Positions 1 through 11,203 of a DNA stretch of 64,000 bases are shown here, piece after piece (position 1 is the first letter of the stretch; each line of letters starts with the position of its first letter). Source of the stretch: Endocalyx cinctus (lineage: Eukaryota > Ascomycota > Sordariomycetes > Amphisphaeriales > Apiosporaceae); NCBI GenBank assembly GCA_001600455.1, contig BCKC01000001.1, forward strand, positions 4,490,441 to 4,554,440. The letters are read 5' to 3'. The notes under the pieces were generated by a model. The model was not told the origin of the DNA. It did not search any database and saw only the letters and a program-made list of their open reading frames with translations. The translations under genes were made by a program, and so were the position numbers.

Positions 1-1433
1 CCACCGGCATATACTCATCCTTGCCGTCTCCATGACCCGTAGCGTTGGGAAAGTGCGTTCCCAAATCATGCATGCTATAGTCATTCGGATACTGACCGCT
101 CATCTGATGCTCGAGGAGGGGCTCTAATAGATACGCCAGCCACTGCGGGTTTGTGTACAAGAAGAACGGGAAAGAAGGAAAGATGACATCAACCGTCTGG
201 AAATTGCCGTTGGAAGAAATTTCTTTGAGAAATATGATAGGATCATCCGGTGTTCCGGAGAACTGAGTTGCCCCCAGCACTTGGCGAGCAGATAAGGCGG
301 CGATGTCCTGATAGTCCTGCGATCCGGAGGCATACGCGTCCTTGGCGAGTTGGTCGGAATAATTCTGTGCCAGATGCGAAGCAGTCTTGAAATCGTCGAA
401 GTGATATTGTAACATCTCTTGAGTCGAAAAGAAGTAAGATGCCCACAGAGGTCGCATCAATGTCAAGCCTCTAGCAGCGGCAAATTGAACCACGGGATCC
501 TGAGTGAGAGCAAAAGTGAAGAGAACGCTATCTCTAGCAATAGGCGTAGAAGAATTGGACCGGCTGCTTAAGTTGAACGTTTTGGAAAAAGCGAATATCG
601 GCTCCTCTTCGAAAATGCCACGAAAGGAATCATCAACTCGGTTCCTTAAAGACCCACTTTGGGCGAATAATCGTCGCACGTTATGCGATTCGCCAGATTG
701 GTGGTCAACATCGACCGGCGCAGAAACGTGGATAGTACCCCATTCAGCATGATCCGCAAACTCGGTGAGGAGTTGCTCATGGCGTCGGGCCACGCTCCAA
801 GTTTTCGTTTCGGAGATTGAACCCTTGTAGAACTCGTTTTTGTTTAGCTGCCACCGAATTTGGTTGCCTCGATCGCCGCTGGCCCATTCCCCATTTATGT
901 CCAGGTAAATGCTAACGTCAGTCGAACCCTCGACGTAGCATGTGAGGTATCCGGCAGGTAAGGATTGCCTGAAAGTCGAAGTAGGCGTAATGGGGGATAG
1001 GAAGGAGAGGACGATTTGCACGTCGGAATTTTCGATGGAGTAAGTAAGATTCGTGGTAGACGCGTCGAAGGTGGCACCTCGATACGAAGGATAAGAGATG
1101 TTGTAACTAGGACAGTGTTAAGGGGGTAGTACTTGGATACGGAATGTGGACATCGTACCTATCGCCGTTCTGCTTAAGAAAATCTTGAGGTCTACCGAGC
1201 AAAGGGTACACGGTATTGGTATCCGGTACTTTGGCCATGATGGCAAAACCAACAGTGCTACCAGTCCAGAACATTGGCCAGTTCAGCCAGGGAGCATCTC
1301 TGGCACGAGCAAACCAGATGCTCAAGTAAGGATTCCGAACAATCAAAGGTAATACAGGAGGCGTTAAGGTCGAGGCATCGACTACAATAAAGAAGGCCAA
1401 ACCCAGAAGGGCGGGCCAGATGTATCCCTTCAT
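1..1433 (-). CDS. gtaA: Secreted glutaminase A-like protein (GtaA family), C-terminal part beyond the left edge
   Basis: Exons on the minus strand are 1433-1159 and 1106-1 (running off the window), about 460 residues so far. The protein opens with a hydrophobic signal peptide (MKGYIWPALLGLAFFIVVDA). It then shows the N-terminal GtaA pattern: PVLPLIVRNPYLSIWFA, a PMFWTGSTVGF block and NGEWASGDRGN. The last readable part has HDLGTHFPNATGHGDGKDEY, a signature of the catalytic DUF4965/DUF1793 half. The intron is taken as 52 nt (1158-1107), giving GDSYNISYPSYRGATFDAST; a 34-nt alternative from 1140 is also in frame but too short. Family knowledge: an extracellular enzyme hydrolysing glutamine to glutamate. 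Substrate here is untested. Confidence 0.9.
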
Positions 1434-1866
1434 GGTGGCGATGGATTGGTTATATATCTATATCAGACTCGGAGACAAAGAGTGGACGAATGAAATTGGA
1501 TATTTAAACCAAGTGATAATATAAAGTAGGGATACTTTCTATATAATGACTGTGCTGTTTATACATATACGTCTCTGTCTACCACTATGGGTGGTGATGA
1601 TGATGATGGTGAGAGGATGGTACGAAGCTTAAGATGAAAGAGCTCTCACGAAATCAAACCGGAGATCCGACAAGTCAATTCAAGCTGAAGAATGCGCTTA
1701 ACATATAAATCAATACATAAAAAAAACAACAATGGACAAAAGGGATGATAACTTCCTTAGATGCTATCTAGAGCTAAAATGGGGAAGAAACAGTGGTGAA
1801 AGCATCAAGATTTGAATTGAGTAGAAAAGAAACAGAAACGGAAACAAGAATTGAGCTGAGCTGATG

Positions 1867-1924
1867 CTGGTGCTGGTGCTGGTGCTGGTGCTGGTGCTGG
1901 TGCTGGTGCTGGTGCTGGTGCTGG
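1867..1924. repeat. CTGGTG hexanucleotide microsatellite (about 9.5 copies)
   Basis: Perfect tandem copies of CTGGTG run without interruption between positions 1867 and 1924 in non-coding DNA. Such a tract is likely length-polymorphic between strains. Confidence 0.95.
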
Positions 1925-2784
1925 CTAGTAAATAGTACAATCCACGGGTAGTGGTACCCTATGGGACCCCCTCCGTATTTCCCCCTCAAAGTAGTGGGTC
2001 ATAAGTGATCGCCCCAGGTTTTACGGAGTAGTATCCTCTACCTCATACAGTAGTGCAGTTGTCAGTAACAGAGGAAAAGGCGGGGTGACGACAGTGACCC
2101 ACATGGGTACCGAAAAGCTTCAGAGGAAGGAAGCTGTTGATCGCCTTATTTTGCAGCTATACTACATCCATACTACATCCATAACTACACGTACATTAGC
2201 ATTGATCACATCATCATCCTCATATCCACACTGCCACCCGATACGGAGTACCTAGGCATTAACTAACTTGCTATTATATACTTACCGAATTAATGCTTCT
2301 ATCAAGATCAATCAGACAATCGACAATCTGACAATATCAAATTTCTATTACTGCTTTCACTACCTCGCGCTGCCTAGGTACTGAAGTACCTATCCATAGT
2401 AGTAGATATGCACATAAAACCAGAATTTTCATTTCAATCTCTTCATTGTTATTAATAGTAGGATCCTGATCCTTTTTTTCCCCCCTTTTCTCCCAATGCA
2501 TAACATCAGCTAAGTCGTCGAATGTAAGCTCATACGATGATGCCCATGATATCTCTTTCATGCTCTTTTAAGGGTTAAGCGAAACACGACGTCTGATTGG
2601 CTCTGTCGCCTAAATATCATCCTAGTCGATTGACTATGTGAACTTCAAACTTTTGTCAACCAGTTATAATAAAACCATCGCTTATCGCAGCTTCCAGTGC
2701 CAAAATGATGTATTACGATATTGTTTCCGATATTGCAGTCTGGAACTTTACCGGGTCAGATAGACATATGGACTTATGTTCGTC

Positions 2785-2792
2785 TATATAAA
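2785..2792 (+). promoter_or_regulatory. TATA box candidate for the FAD monooxygenase gene
   Basis: TATATAAA lies about 150 bp upstream of the ATG at 2940. It is followed by a pyrimidine- and A-rich leader, as in fungal TATA promoters. Assigned by position and sequence only. Confidence 0.5.
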
Positions 2793-2939
2793 GGTCCACG
2801 TCTCTCCCAAATCGAACCTTAAGATTGGACGCACTTACACTAAAAAGAAAATACATTCAGAGCCATATACAGATATCTTCAAAGAAATTGTACCCAGAGA
2901 CTCTTTTCATCTCGGACTTATTCACCCACCTAACTAACC

Positions 2940-4744
2940 ATGTCGTTGATCCAACCTATTGGCCAAGGTGAAGCGATCCTCCCCGCAGAGAAGATCAGCT
3001 TGCACCCACCCACCGGTATTTCCATTCTTGTTGTTGGAGCTGGGGTAGGCGGCCTCGTATCGGCGCTTGAGTGCCGTCGTAAAGGACACCACGTGCGTGT
3101 GGTAGAGAAATCACCGGTGGCCAGTACCGCAGGTAAAAGAAAAGAAACTCCTTTCCAAATCCTCAAGCCATCGAAATAGTGAAGTCGTTCTTCACTAACC
3201 AGAATTTCAGGCGATTTCTTCTCCATAGGCTCTCACGTCATCCGTCACTTCCAAATCCACTATCCTGCCCTAGCCGAGGAGATCCACCGGATCAACTACG
3301 AAACTTGGATCGCTTACCACTCGATCACGGGGGAGTGTCTCTCGGAACCTGAGCCTCCCAAGTTTGCCGAACTGACGTACATCCACCCCAAAGATGGGAC
3401 GGAGCGTACCATCAAGATTAACCGGCACAGCCGGCCCAAATTTGTCGCCGCACTCCTCGCGCAAGCCCGAGGCATGGGGATCGAGATAATCTTTGGAAAA
3501 CGGGTGGTCGAATACGTAGAAAAGGACGACAATGCAGCCGTCTTTTTCGAAGACGGAATCAAAATGGAAGTGGACGTCGTAGTGGCGGCTGACGGCGTAG
3601 GAACAAAAAGTCACGGCCTGGTGAGCGGGCAAGAAGTTCGCGCTTATCCCAGTGGTATATCAATGTATCGGACTGCATTTCCACTCGACTTTGCCACTGC
3701 AGATCCGGAAATACGGAATCGCTGGTCGTTGCTAGATGGTGGAAACTCAGTGGTTGAAGTGTGGCAGGGGTAAGTTGAAAAGGAGCTCATATACCATTAT
3801 CTTATCCCATAATTTCGCGTGATAATGAAATCGCTAACGAATAGAGATCTATAGTCACGACACAACCTTCTCAGTCGGGGTATATAGGGACCTCATGAGC
3901 TGGTCCATGACTTATCATGTACGAGTATTTATCCGCGCTTAAAGGGCGATTATATCCAGATAAGGAGGTAAAAAACTAACTAATCAACTCACCTTGCAGA
4001 GCAGCACCGATAGTACTGGTATAGAATCATGGAGCCATACGGTGCCCGTATCTGAGGTCTTGGAAACCGTTTCGAATATCCCTGGGTGTTTTCCTGAGAT
4101 TGCTAAAAGGCTTATCGCAAAGACCCCCGACGGAGGCATCACTGACTGGCCGCTCCTGTGGCGGGACCCACGCGAAGCATGGACGTCGCGTCTTGGTCAT
4201 GTCATCCAAGTCGGCGACAGCGCCCACACCTTCCTACCCTCTTCCGGAAATGGCGCTACCCAGGCCATAGAGGACGCTATTTCCCTCGCTACGTGCCTGC
4301 AGATCGGCGGTAAGAGCGGCATCGGCCAAGCTGCTAGGATTCACAATAAGTTGAGGTAGGTATCCACACCAAACTCAAAAATAAATAAAAAAGCAGAACA
4401 TCGTCAGCGGCAAGACCTAACATGTACTTTACAGATTTCAGAGAACCTCTTGCTTCCAATTACTCGGGTTCCTCAATCATCAGTGCCAGAACGCCACCAA
4501 TATCAAGGTTGTCAGCACCGACGAACAGCCGTGGAAGAGGCATGTCGGAAAGTGGGCCATACACGACCCGGAGCGCTATGCGTACGAAAACTACGGCAAG
4601 GTACTTTGCCACATGCTCACCGGAGAGCCGTTTGAGAACACGAATCTTCCGCCCGGGTATAAGTACAGGCCGTGGACGATTGGGGAGATGCTTGGAGCCA
4701 TGGATTCTGGAAAACCGCTGCGGTTTGAAGGAGATTGGTCTTGA
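2940..4744 (+). CDS. FAD-dependent monooxygenase (salicylate hydroxylase-like), 493 aa
   Basis: Five exons close in frame: 2940-3132, 3211-3769, 3855-3918, 4000-4355 and 4435-4744, with four introns of 78-85 nt. Near residue 33 is the dinucleotide fold GAGVGG, preceded by ILVV and followed by the acidic strand end VRVVEKS. The DG motif VVAADGVGTKS and the GD motif VIQVGDSAHTFLPSSGNG complete the class A flavoprotein hydroxylase signature. A tail with RFQRTSCFQLLGF and PWTIGEMLGAMD is typical of fungal members in secondary metabolism. Family knowledge: NAD(P)H-dependent hydroxylation, Baeyer-Villiger oxidation or epoxidation of aromatics or terpenoids. The substrate cannot be told from sequence. 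The Zn2Cys6 regulator that follows 0.9 kb downstream is a plausible controller. Confidence 0.9.
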
Positions 4745-5660
4745 GAGAATTTGAAAGTAAATACAGAGAATAGATCGATTTAGTTGTCTGAAAGCTGTAC
4801 AGAGGTTCGATAGAAAGGAGCAGAGGGGATCAACGGCGGCTAGCTGAACCTGGGTCCGAATTTAAACTCGGGCTCAACTTTTACTCTACTTAACAACAAC
4901 TCAAAATATTTTGATTTATCGGTTACCCCGCTATGAAATATACTGCAAATATACCACTGACCTGTTGTAGAGCTGCCGTTAAAACTCGATTCAAAACTCC
5001 ATTCGATTTGATTCAGCGATAAGTTGCAGTTAGGGTTAGGGTTAGGGTTAGGGTTAGAGCCAGCTCAGGGTATCTGGAGGGCGGTGGGAGCCTCCTATTA
5101 GTGTATACGATATCATTTCGCGATATGTATTGTATTATATGTATAGTATTACTATTCTCAACAGAGACTTCGCAGGAGCTTAGTATAGGCAGATGTTGAA
5201 CTCGGCAGCCCCGGGTGTAAAGTTTAGATCCTGGTTCAACTAATCGCCGTTGGCCCCCAGTCACCCCTGCAGCCCTGCAACTTTTCGCATCCTCTGACCC
5301 TCTGGCCCCCTAGTCAACAGTACATAGTATGTAACCACCAATGTGGCAGTGCCCAACAAAGTAGGCTCATTTTGATGAAAAGCCTCTACACAGTATTGTC
5401 TATCGTAGTCTTATATACTAATTCCTAGAAAGCTACTAGTACTTATATCACATTGTTCTTTCTGTGTCGATTTCTAACTTCCTCTTCAGTGGATACAGTG
5501 GAAGCGCGTATCACAGCGGAGACATCGAAACCTTCGTCCCCGACTTCACACCCAGTCTTACAAGGGGAGATCTCATTACAAGCGCATCAACACCAGGAAT
5601 ATACTTCCGTCTCCGCAACATCTACTTATAAGCAACATCTTCAACTCAGTCATAAAATAC
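4745..5660. other. Intergenic region with telomere-like tract, upstream of the Zn2Cys6 regulator
   Basis: No coding sequence is supported. The region includes an interstitial TTAGGG tract (separate entry) and AT-rich DNA. It holds the promoter of the regulator that starts at 5661. Confidence 0.6.
5030..5059 (+). repeat. Interstitial telomere-like repeat (TTAGGG x4 plus TTAGAG)
   Basis: Four perfect TTAGGG units followed by one degenerate unit. TTAGGG is the telomere repeat of most filamentous ascomycetes. The tract is too short to be a telomere, so it may be a scar of a break or fusion, or a telobox bound by Tbf1/Teb1-type factors about 600 bp upstream of the regulator gene. Confidence 0.85.
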
Positions 5661-7546
5661 ATGGCTAATAAAGGGAAGAGGTCAAGGAGTGGTAAGATTT
5701 CTCTAATTTTTCTGCTGTGCATCTAATTAAGAATCAGTCAACATGTTAACTTAGAAGCGCTTTCGAATCATTCGTCAGGCTGTCTGACCTGCAGGATACG
5801 CAAGGTGAAATGTGACGAGGTTCACCCGATCTGCAGCAAGTGCAGCATCCATCGATTTTCCTGCGAATGGCCACCGAAGAGTCTCGGCATCCGAACCGGA
5901 TGCCCGGGAATGTCATCCGGTCAATCACCGCAAATCAAAACAGCCAAGCAAAATAATAACAACGCAGTTACCTCTACTGCTAAAGACCGCAGCTTTATGG
6001 GCCGCAGATCCGAGGCGGTTCTTCCTAGATCTCTTTCTGAGCAAGAGCTACAGTGCGCGAATTCACTGATCCTAGATCCGCGCGGCGGCCGATTGTGGGA
6101 GTACTTCCCGTCAACGGCCTTGTTCCAGTTCTACGACTCGGGTGAGTATGGCCCGTTCAGATATCTAACCACCGAGCTCGCACGCTCAAGCGACGTCGTT
6201 ATGAATATGATGTTGGCCTTTTCAGAGGTCGAGATGCATAAGCGGGATTTGTTGCCGAGACCGTCAGTAGGTACGTCCGAAGAATACTACGGGTTCCGTC
6301 ACTATTATAACGCAGCCTTGAGCGGTCTACGTAGCAGTGTCTCGAACTATGATGCGAGTACGAAAGAAAGTATAGTGGAAATCAAAATTCTGGCGACGTG
6401 CATATTCTTCATGGTAAACTATGAGATGCAATTTCCCACTTCAAACTCCCTCGAGCGCGTCAGAACGCACCTGAAAGGCTTGTGGGCTTTGATAAATTCT
6501 CACCCTATGCTCCAGAACCTAGACGGGGCCGAAAGGACAACCGAAATTTCTCAACTCAGCAAGGCCACGCATGTCAGCTTCTCCTTGTGTTGTCAGATAA
6601 TTCTCTGGTGCTTGTATGTCTGCTTCTATCCTTAATGAATCAATCAATGGCTGGATCTCTTTGTACTGATGAATGAGCGCCTGGATTTTCTTTTTACAGA
6701 AACCTCGATCTTTCAATGACCAGCCTAGGGGCGTCGCTGTCGCTGTGGACCCAACTTATTGGCACATCTAACCTATTATTCAACGAACCAAGGGGCTTGT
6801 TAGCTGCGTCTCGACAAGGCCAATCTCTCATGTGGGGAGACAGGTGCTTTACAGACCAGAACATCGTGGACATGAACTTTTGGCGGTCTATACGATTCGG
6901 CTACGACACTTTAGTCTTGAGATTTCGCATCTGGAATCTAATGAAAATCGAGCCTGGACTTGAAAGCGAAGAACGAACCACGACTGAATCTTTGCTTGGG
7001 GATATCTTCTCTCTGAAAGAAGTGCGCTTTATCCTCTTTCCCCTAGTACATACGAGTTGCGTCGTTATTCTAATGAATAGTGTTCAGGAGTACGCAGATA
7101 TGTTCTTAGGAGTTGACATGGCCTACAATATGACCTGGAATCTCGCAGACGAAATTCTTGTGCACGTGATTGCGTCTTTTTGGGCCAATCTGCTTTATTT
7201 CCATCTTGCAACATATAACAGAACAGAGTTGATATCTGACGAACTTCGCCATGAGGCGGTTTTCAAGCTTACTAACGCACTCTATATAATCACCGAGCGG
7301 CAGGTAATTGATAAGCGACGTCGAGTAAAAATGGTGTGGCCAGTCTTCATCGCTACCATCTCGACGGCAGATCCCATTCACAGAGAGTGGTTTCTCGAAA
7401 GACTGCGAGAGACGCAAGGGCTAACAGCCGAGGCATCTAGACTATACAGTACGGCAAAGGACATTTTAAGGCTACGAACTACGTCTAATCCTCGGTCATT
7501 CGATTTGAGACAGTACATAAAATCGCACCAGTGGAAGCAAGATTAA
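5661..7546 (+). CDS. Zn2Cys6 transcription factor, 578 aa
   Basis: Three exons: 5661-5691, 5755-6613 and 6700-7546. The binuclear zinc cluster lies within about the first 50 residues and fits C-x2-C-x6-C-x6-C-x2-C-x6-C exactly (CLTCRIRKVKC, then CSKC, then C before EWPP). A Ser/Asn-rich linker follows. A long, mostly helical region runs to the C-terminus with blocks such as LWEYFPSTALFQFYDSGEYGP, as in the Fungal_trans_2 regulators. The short first exon codes for a basic N-terminus (MANKGKRSRSG). Neighbours are a FAD monooxygenase upstream and an alcohol dehydrogenase downstream, so a pathway-specific role is likely but inferred. Family knowledge: binds CGG half-sites, usually as a dimer, in the nucleus. 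Confidence 0.88.
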
Positions 7547-9706
7547 TAATTAGAGTCTCAGGCGAAATTTCAGTGGGGAGTTGTGTCAGGGGTCAAGTAC
7601 CAGGTAGCCACCAGCTACCCTGGTGTGAATGTGTTATTACGATGTGTATATATATACGCGGCCTCCTTCCCACATATCCAGTATGAGAGGGAAAAGCCAG
7701 GAATCAATGTATTATTGAGCCCTGTACCTACCTAGCTGATATCATGGATGCTGTACCCTCACTCCGGTACCGCCCTTATTTCTCAGAAGTTGGATATTTA
7801 TGATAAGACATTGATCTAAGATTTCTCATTTTTTTGATCATATTTATATATTATCTTGTAAGTTCATTTCCAACGATGGTGCTACTGGTTTGAAGGTCAA
7901 AGCTCTAGTACGCGTCGTTCTCCGTCCACAACGGATACTATTATACCACTTTAGTCGTAATTGTGTTTGGTATAAGGGCCTTGGTATAGGGGCAGAATTT
8001 GCTTGCTATCAAATCTTCCGTCCTTTGGAGTTTTATATCAGTTCCCGATATTTGCTGATTACTACCACATTCTAGCTCACGTAACCTTTTATATATGTAT
8101 TAATAATAGTTGGGCTCGATGAATCAAGCCAAGATAACGAATGAGCTTATGTGCAGATCGCCTATGCTCCTTTTATCATCTGGGTCGAACTACGTCGACA
8201 GGAAGGGGGTCTCCTTTTTTTCAGCCCGAAATGTTCTCTTTCTTAACGCAAATTACTCTAGCTCTAACAAAAGACCTGTTGGTACTTAGATGAGGCAAAA
8301 AGTCATTCTAGAGAGAAGGAGGCAAAGCATGGCATCGTTACAAAACAATGGTTGGGTAGAATACGTGGCAATTTAATGGAATAACCACGGAGATATTCAT
8401 GCCGAACTCCCTCATTGGTGGACCGCCAGTCTCACGTTGTGGCTCGTCCACGTCCTAGCCGATTAAGTCTCATAAACAAACAGCGTAACATCCCAAGTTC
8501 AATAAGGAATAACTCGCCAAGCTGCTCGAGTCATGAGAGCATTCTGTCGAGCTCGTGGAAGAAGAAGGGACTCGATTACTTAAAGCGAAGAATCTGGAGT
8601 ATCTCGTAGTCGCTTATCCGATTAAGAAGCTTCACAAACATGAACCGTTCGAAGATGAACCAGAGCAATCTCTTTCCGTCGATCTCAGAGATCTCCTGGC
8701 TTTTCATGGATATAATATTTGACCTCTATCCAGAACTACAATCGTATCACATTAGCTTGCGATTGTCAAGAATTTAGAATATTACGAAAAGCTAGGAGAG
8801 CAAGATTTACAGTAAAGGAAGTAAGACTTCGGAAGAATAATTTGAAATATAGGTAAAAAGTTAAAATATAGTTCGAGAGCCAAGTGTATTCTTTTTAATT
8901 CTAAATAGACATGAAAGGAGCTGTTCAAGACAGTATTACTCGGAGAATAGCATATTGGGTCTCTCATGATTTCTCTTCCTTATGAACTTTGTCTGTGGTA
9001 GCAGGTAACCAAGGTAATTATTTGCCTAATTATCTCTTACGATTTTGTCATCTAATTAAATAGTATAAAATCACTATATAATACATGCTATTATTACAAC
9101 GGTAGCCTTTTCTGATATGGTTCTGTCGACATTGATATCATATCTCATTCTTAATCCTCTTTCTCAGATTTATTCCCGTTCCTTACCTGATCATTATAAA
9201 TCTAACGATGGGTAATTATCTGAGCTGTTAATAGATGCTTTCTTCGCATCCCCTAACTTATGATATGCTCCCGGGTTTGGTCTCTTCTTCATCATAAATA
9301 GCCAAGACTAATAGAAAAAGAAACGTATACTCTGTTGAAGAATAAGTTAATTTATCATCCTAACATCAATACCGAAAAAGTGCCTTCACGATATGATCAA
9401 TTAGGTATATAACTACTATCTTAGGGGTAATATCGTGGTAGCTAAAGAAATTCAGGTTATAGAGTGGTATTATTAGTTCATTATATAATCTAAATACGGG
9501 TGAAAGTGAACCCAATTTACGAAATCCGTCAGGGTGTGTGGGTGCAATTGGACAGCCTTCAAGTGAAATGCTTCAATCTCATGAATAACATCTTAATGTT
9601 CGTCTTGAACGCCGCTGTTTACTCCATTAGTAATAACCAGCGTACTCCTTCCAACAAATCCACGTTAGTTATCCTCCTTTTAATACGATCAGACTCGGGC
9701 TCGTAC
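7547..9706. other. AT-rich 2.2-kb spacer with decayed sequence
   Basis: Dense in stop codons in all frames, apart from the relic at 8459-8722. A short open stretch near 9500 has no recognisable product. The base composition and broken reading frames look like repeat-derived, mutated DNA. Confidence 0.5.
8459..8722 (+). pseudogene. Decayed coding fragment with three RIP-like stop codons
   Basis: One frame reads as protein-like sequence over 87 codons, broken only by TAA at 8486, TAA at 8510 and TGA at 8534. The last 61 codons are open and rich in charged residues (for example LLKAKNLEYLVVAYPIKK, then SVDLRDLLAFHGYN). Each stop is one C-to-T change from CAA or CGA, the pattern left by repeat-induced point mutation. 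I do not recognise the family; a transposon or a lost host gene are both possible. Confidence 0.4.
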
Positions 9707-11203
9707 TTACATCTCGTCCGCCACACTTGCACTACCCTCATCCTTTGCATCCAACCTCTCATCTTCTACAAACCGAATCGCCACCTTTGTCTCCAACTTC
9801 TTATCGAATCTATCATAATACCTCGGCACGCTCTCGATACCTACTCGCGAGGAAAAAACGAAGCTGGGGTTCGCCCGGCCCGATGCGATCAAGTCCCCGA
9901 GCATGTTCCACAACAGTTTCGGGTCCACCGTGCCAGACTTCATGGTTAAGTTCTTTTGCCAGAACGCGCTGATCGGGAACTCGATGTTAGGCGTAATCGA
10001 GTTCGCGAGCGGAGCGCCCGTCGATGGGTTTACGGCCGCGTAGACGCCCACGACCCCTATGCCGCCCCCCAACTTGGTGACGTTCACGGCTTCGGAAATG
10101 ACGTAGTTCTGCTGCGGTTGGAGGTCACGGTCTCTCAAGGCCTCCTCACCGACGCAGTCGCAACTCCGCTCGACACCGTCGGGTAGCATGTCGAGGATCT
10201 GGGATGAAGGCGGCCCTTTGCGGAGATCGATCGGGATCGCACCGATAGATTTGGCTTTCTCGAGACGTGCGGGGACGTGGTCGATAGAGAAGACGCGGGA
10301 CGCACCCCGTAGGAGGGCAGAGTACGCGCATAGTAAGCCGACGGGGCCGGCACCGAAGACAGCTACGCTGTCGCCAGCTTCAAAACCTGACCACTGTACG
10401 TATGTAACGAATAAAAATAGTTAATCACTGCTTATTTGCCTCTCAGAAGACAAGATATTAAAGTTGATGACGTCCCTGAAAACGATTTGATAAGAGAAGA
10501 AGCCGCTGCTCCGGAGATAGAATCTACATTGTAGAGAATTGCTAAATATAGATGGGATACATACCGTCACGCATGACCAGGCCGTGGGCCAGATATCGGA
10601 GAGCAATACATAATCGAGGTCCTTATCCGTGACACCGGCAGGAATCTTGAACAAGCTATCATCGGCATGAGGGACACGTATATACTCGGCTGTTTAATAT
10701 TCTCAGTATTCTCTCTACTATAGAGCAATTATTCTCCCCTCTTTTGATCATATGGTAAAAATATCAAGTATATAATGTTAGGGTAGGATAAAAATAAAAA
10801 ACTTACTTTGACAGCCACGCAAGTCGATCCCATCCATCTGGCTACCAAAACCATACAACGAGTACGCCGCCATTTCTATCTCGAGAAATCCCACATCAGG
10901 TAGGTCAGGAACAACAACACGGTCACCAACTTTAACGTGGCTCACGCCCGAGCCGGCCTGTATGACGACTCCAACAGCCTCGTGGCCCAGCATAAACGGC
11001 ACATCACTGAGGGATAGGACACCGTGATAGATGTGCAGATCGCTCCCGCAGATTGCAGACGTCGTCACCCGCACGATAATATCGTTGACCTCAATAAGCT
11101 CAGGTCGAGGAACATCCTCTACGGTCACGTGAAACGGTTTCCCCTGCCATATTACGGCGCGCATAAACTTCTTGTGCGGTGACATTTTGATTAGTCGGTT
11201 CAT
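9707..11203 (-). CDS. Zinc-type alcohol dehydrogenase (MDR family), 402 aa
   Basis: Exons on the minus strand: 11203-10807, 10689-10565 and 10393-9707, all phases agreeing. The GroES-like half has the catalytic zinc motifs AICGSDLHIYHG and GHEAVGVV. The Rossmann half has VFGAGPVGLLCAYSALLRGA followed by an aspartate (SIDH), which points to NAD(H). The loop that normally carries four structural-zinc cysteines is replaced by a stretch without cysteines before GCQTEYIRVPHADDSLFKIP, as in the glutathione-independent formaldehyde dehydrogenase-like fungal group. Start choice: the ATG at 11203, although downstream in-frame ATGs (MSPHKKF, MRAVIW) could also serve. Function: oxidation of an alcohol or aldehyde, substrate unknown. 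Confidence 0.88.

Larger units (their letters stand above)
1434..2939. other. Intergenic region between divergent gtaA and FAD monooxygenase genes
   Basis: About 1.5 kb, AT-rich, without a convincing gene. It serves as the shared upstream region of the two divergent genes. It holds a CTGGTG hexamer repeat and several CCTAGGTA and TACGGAGTA type motifs. The His-Gln reading frame across the hexamer repeat is a repeat artefact. Confidence 0.6.

Noticed and set aside
1107..1140. 34-nt intron alternative in the glutaminase gene
   Set aside because: Below normal intron length. The 52-nt version removes four residues that do not fit the family.
1774..1989. 71-codon minus-strand frame with a long His-Gln repeat
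   Set aside because: It is the translation of the CTGGTG microsatellite and has no other protein character.
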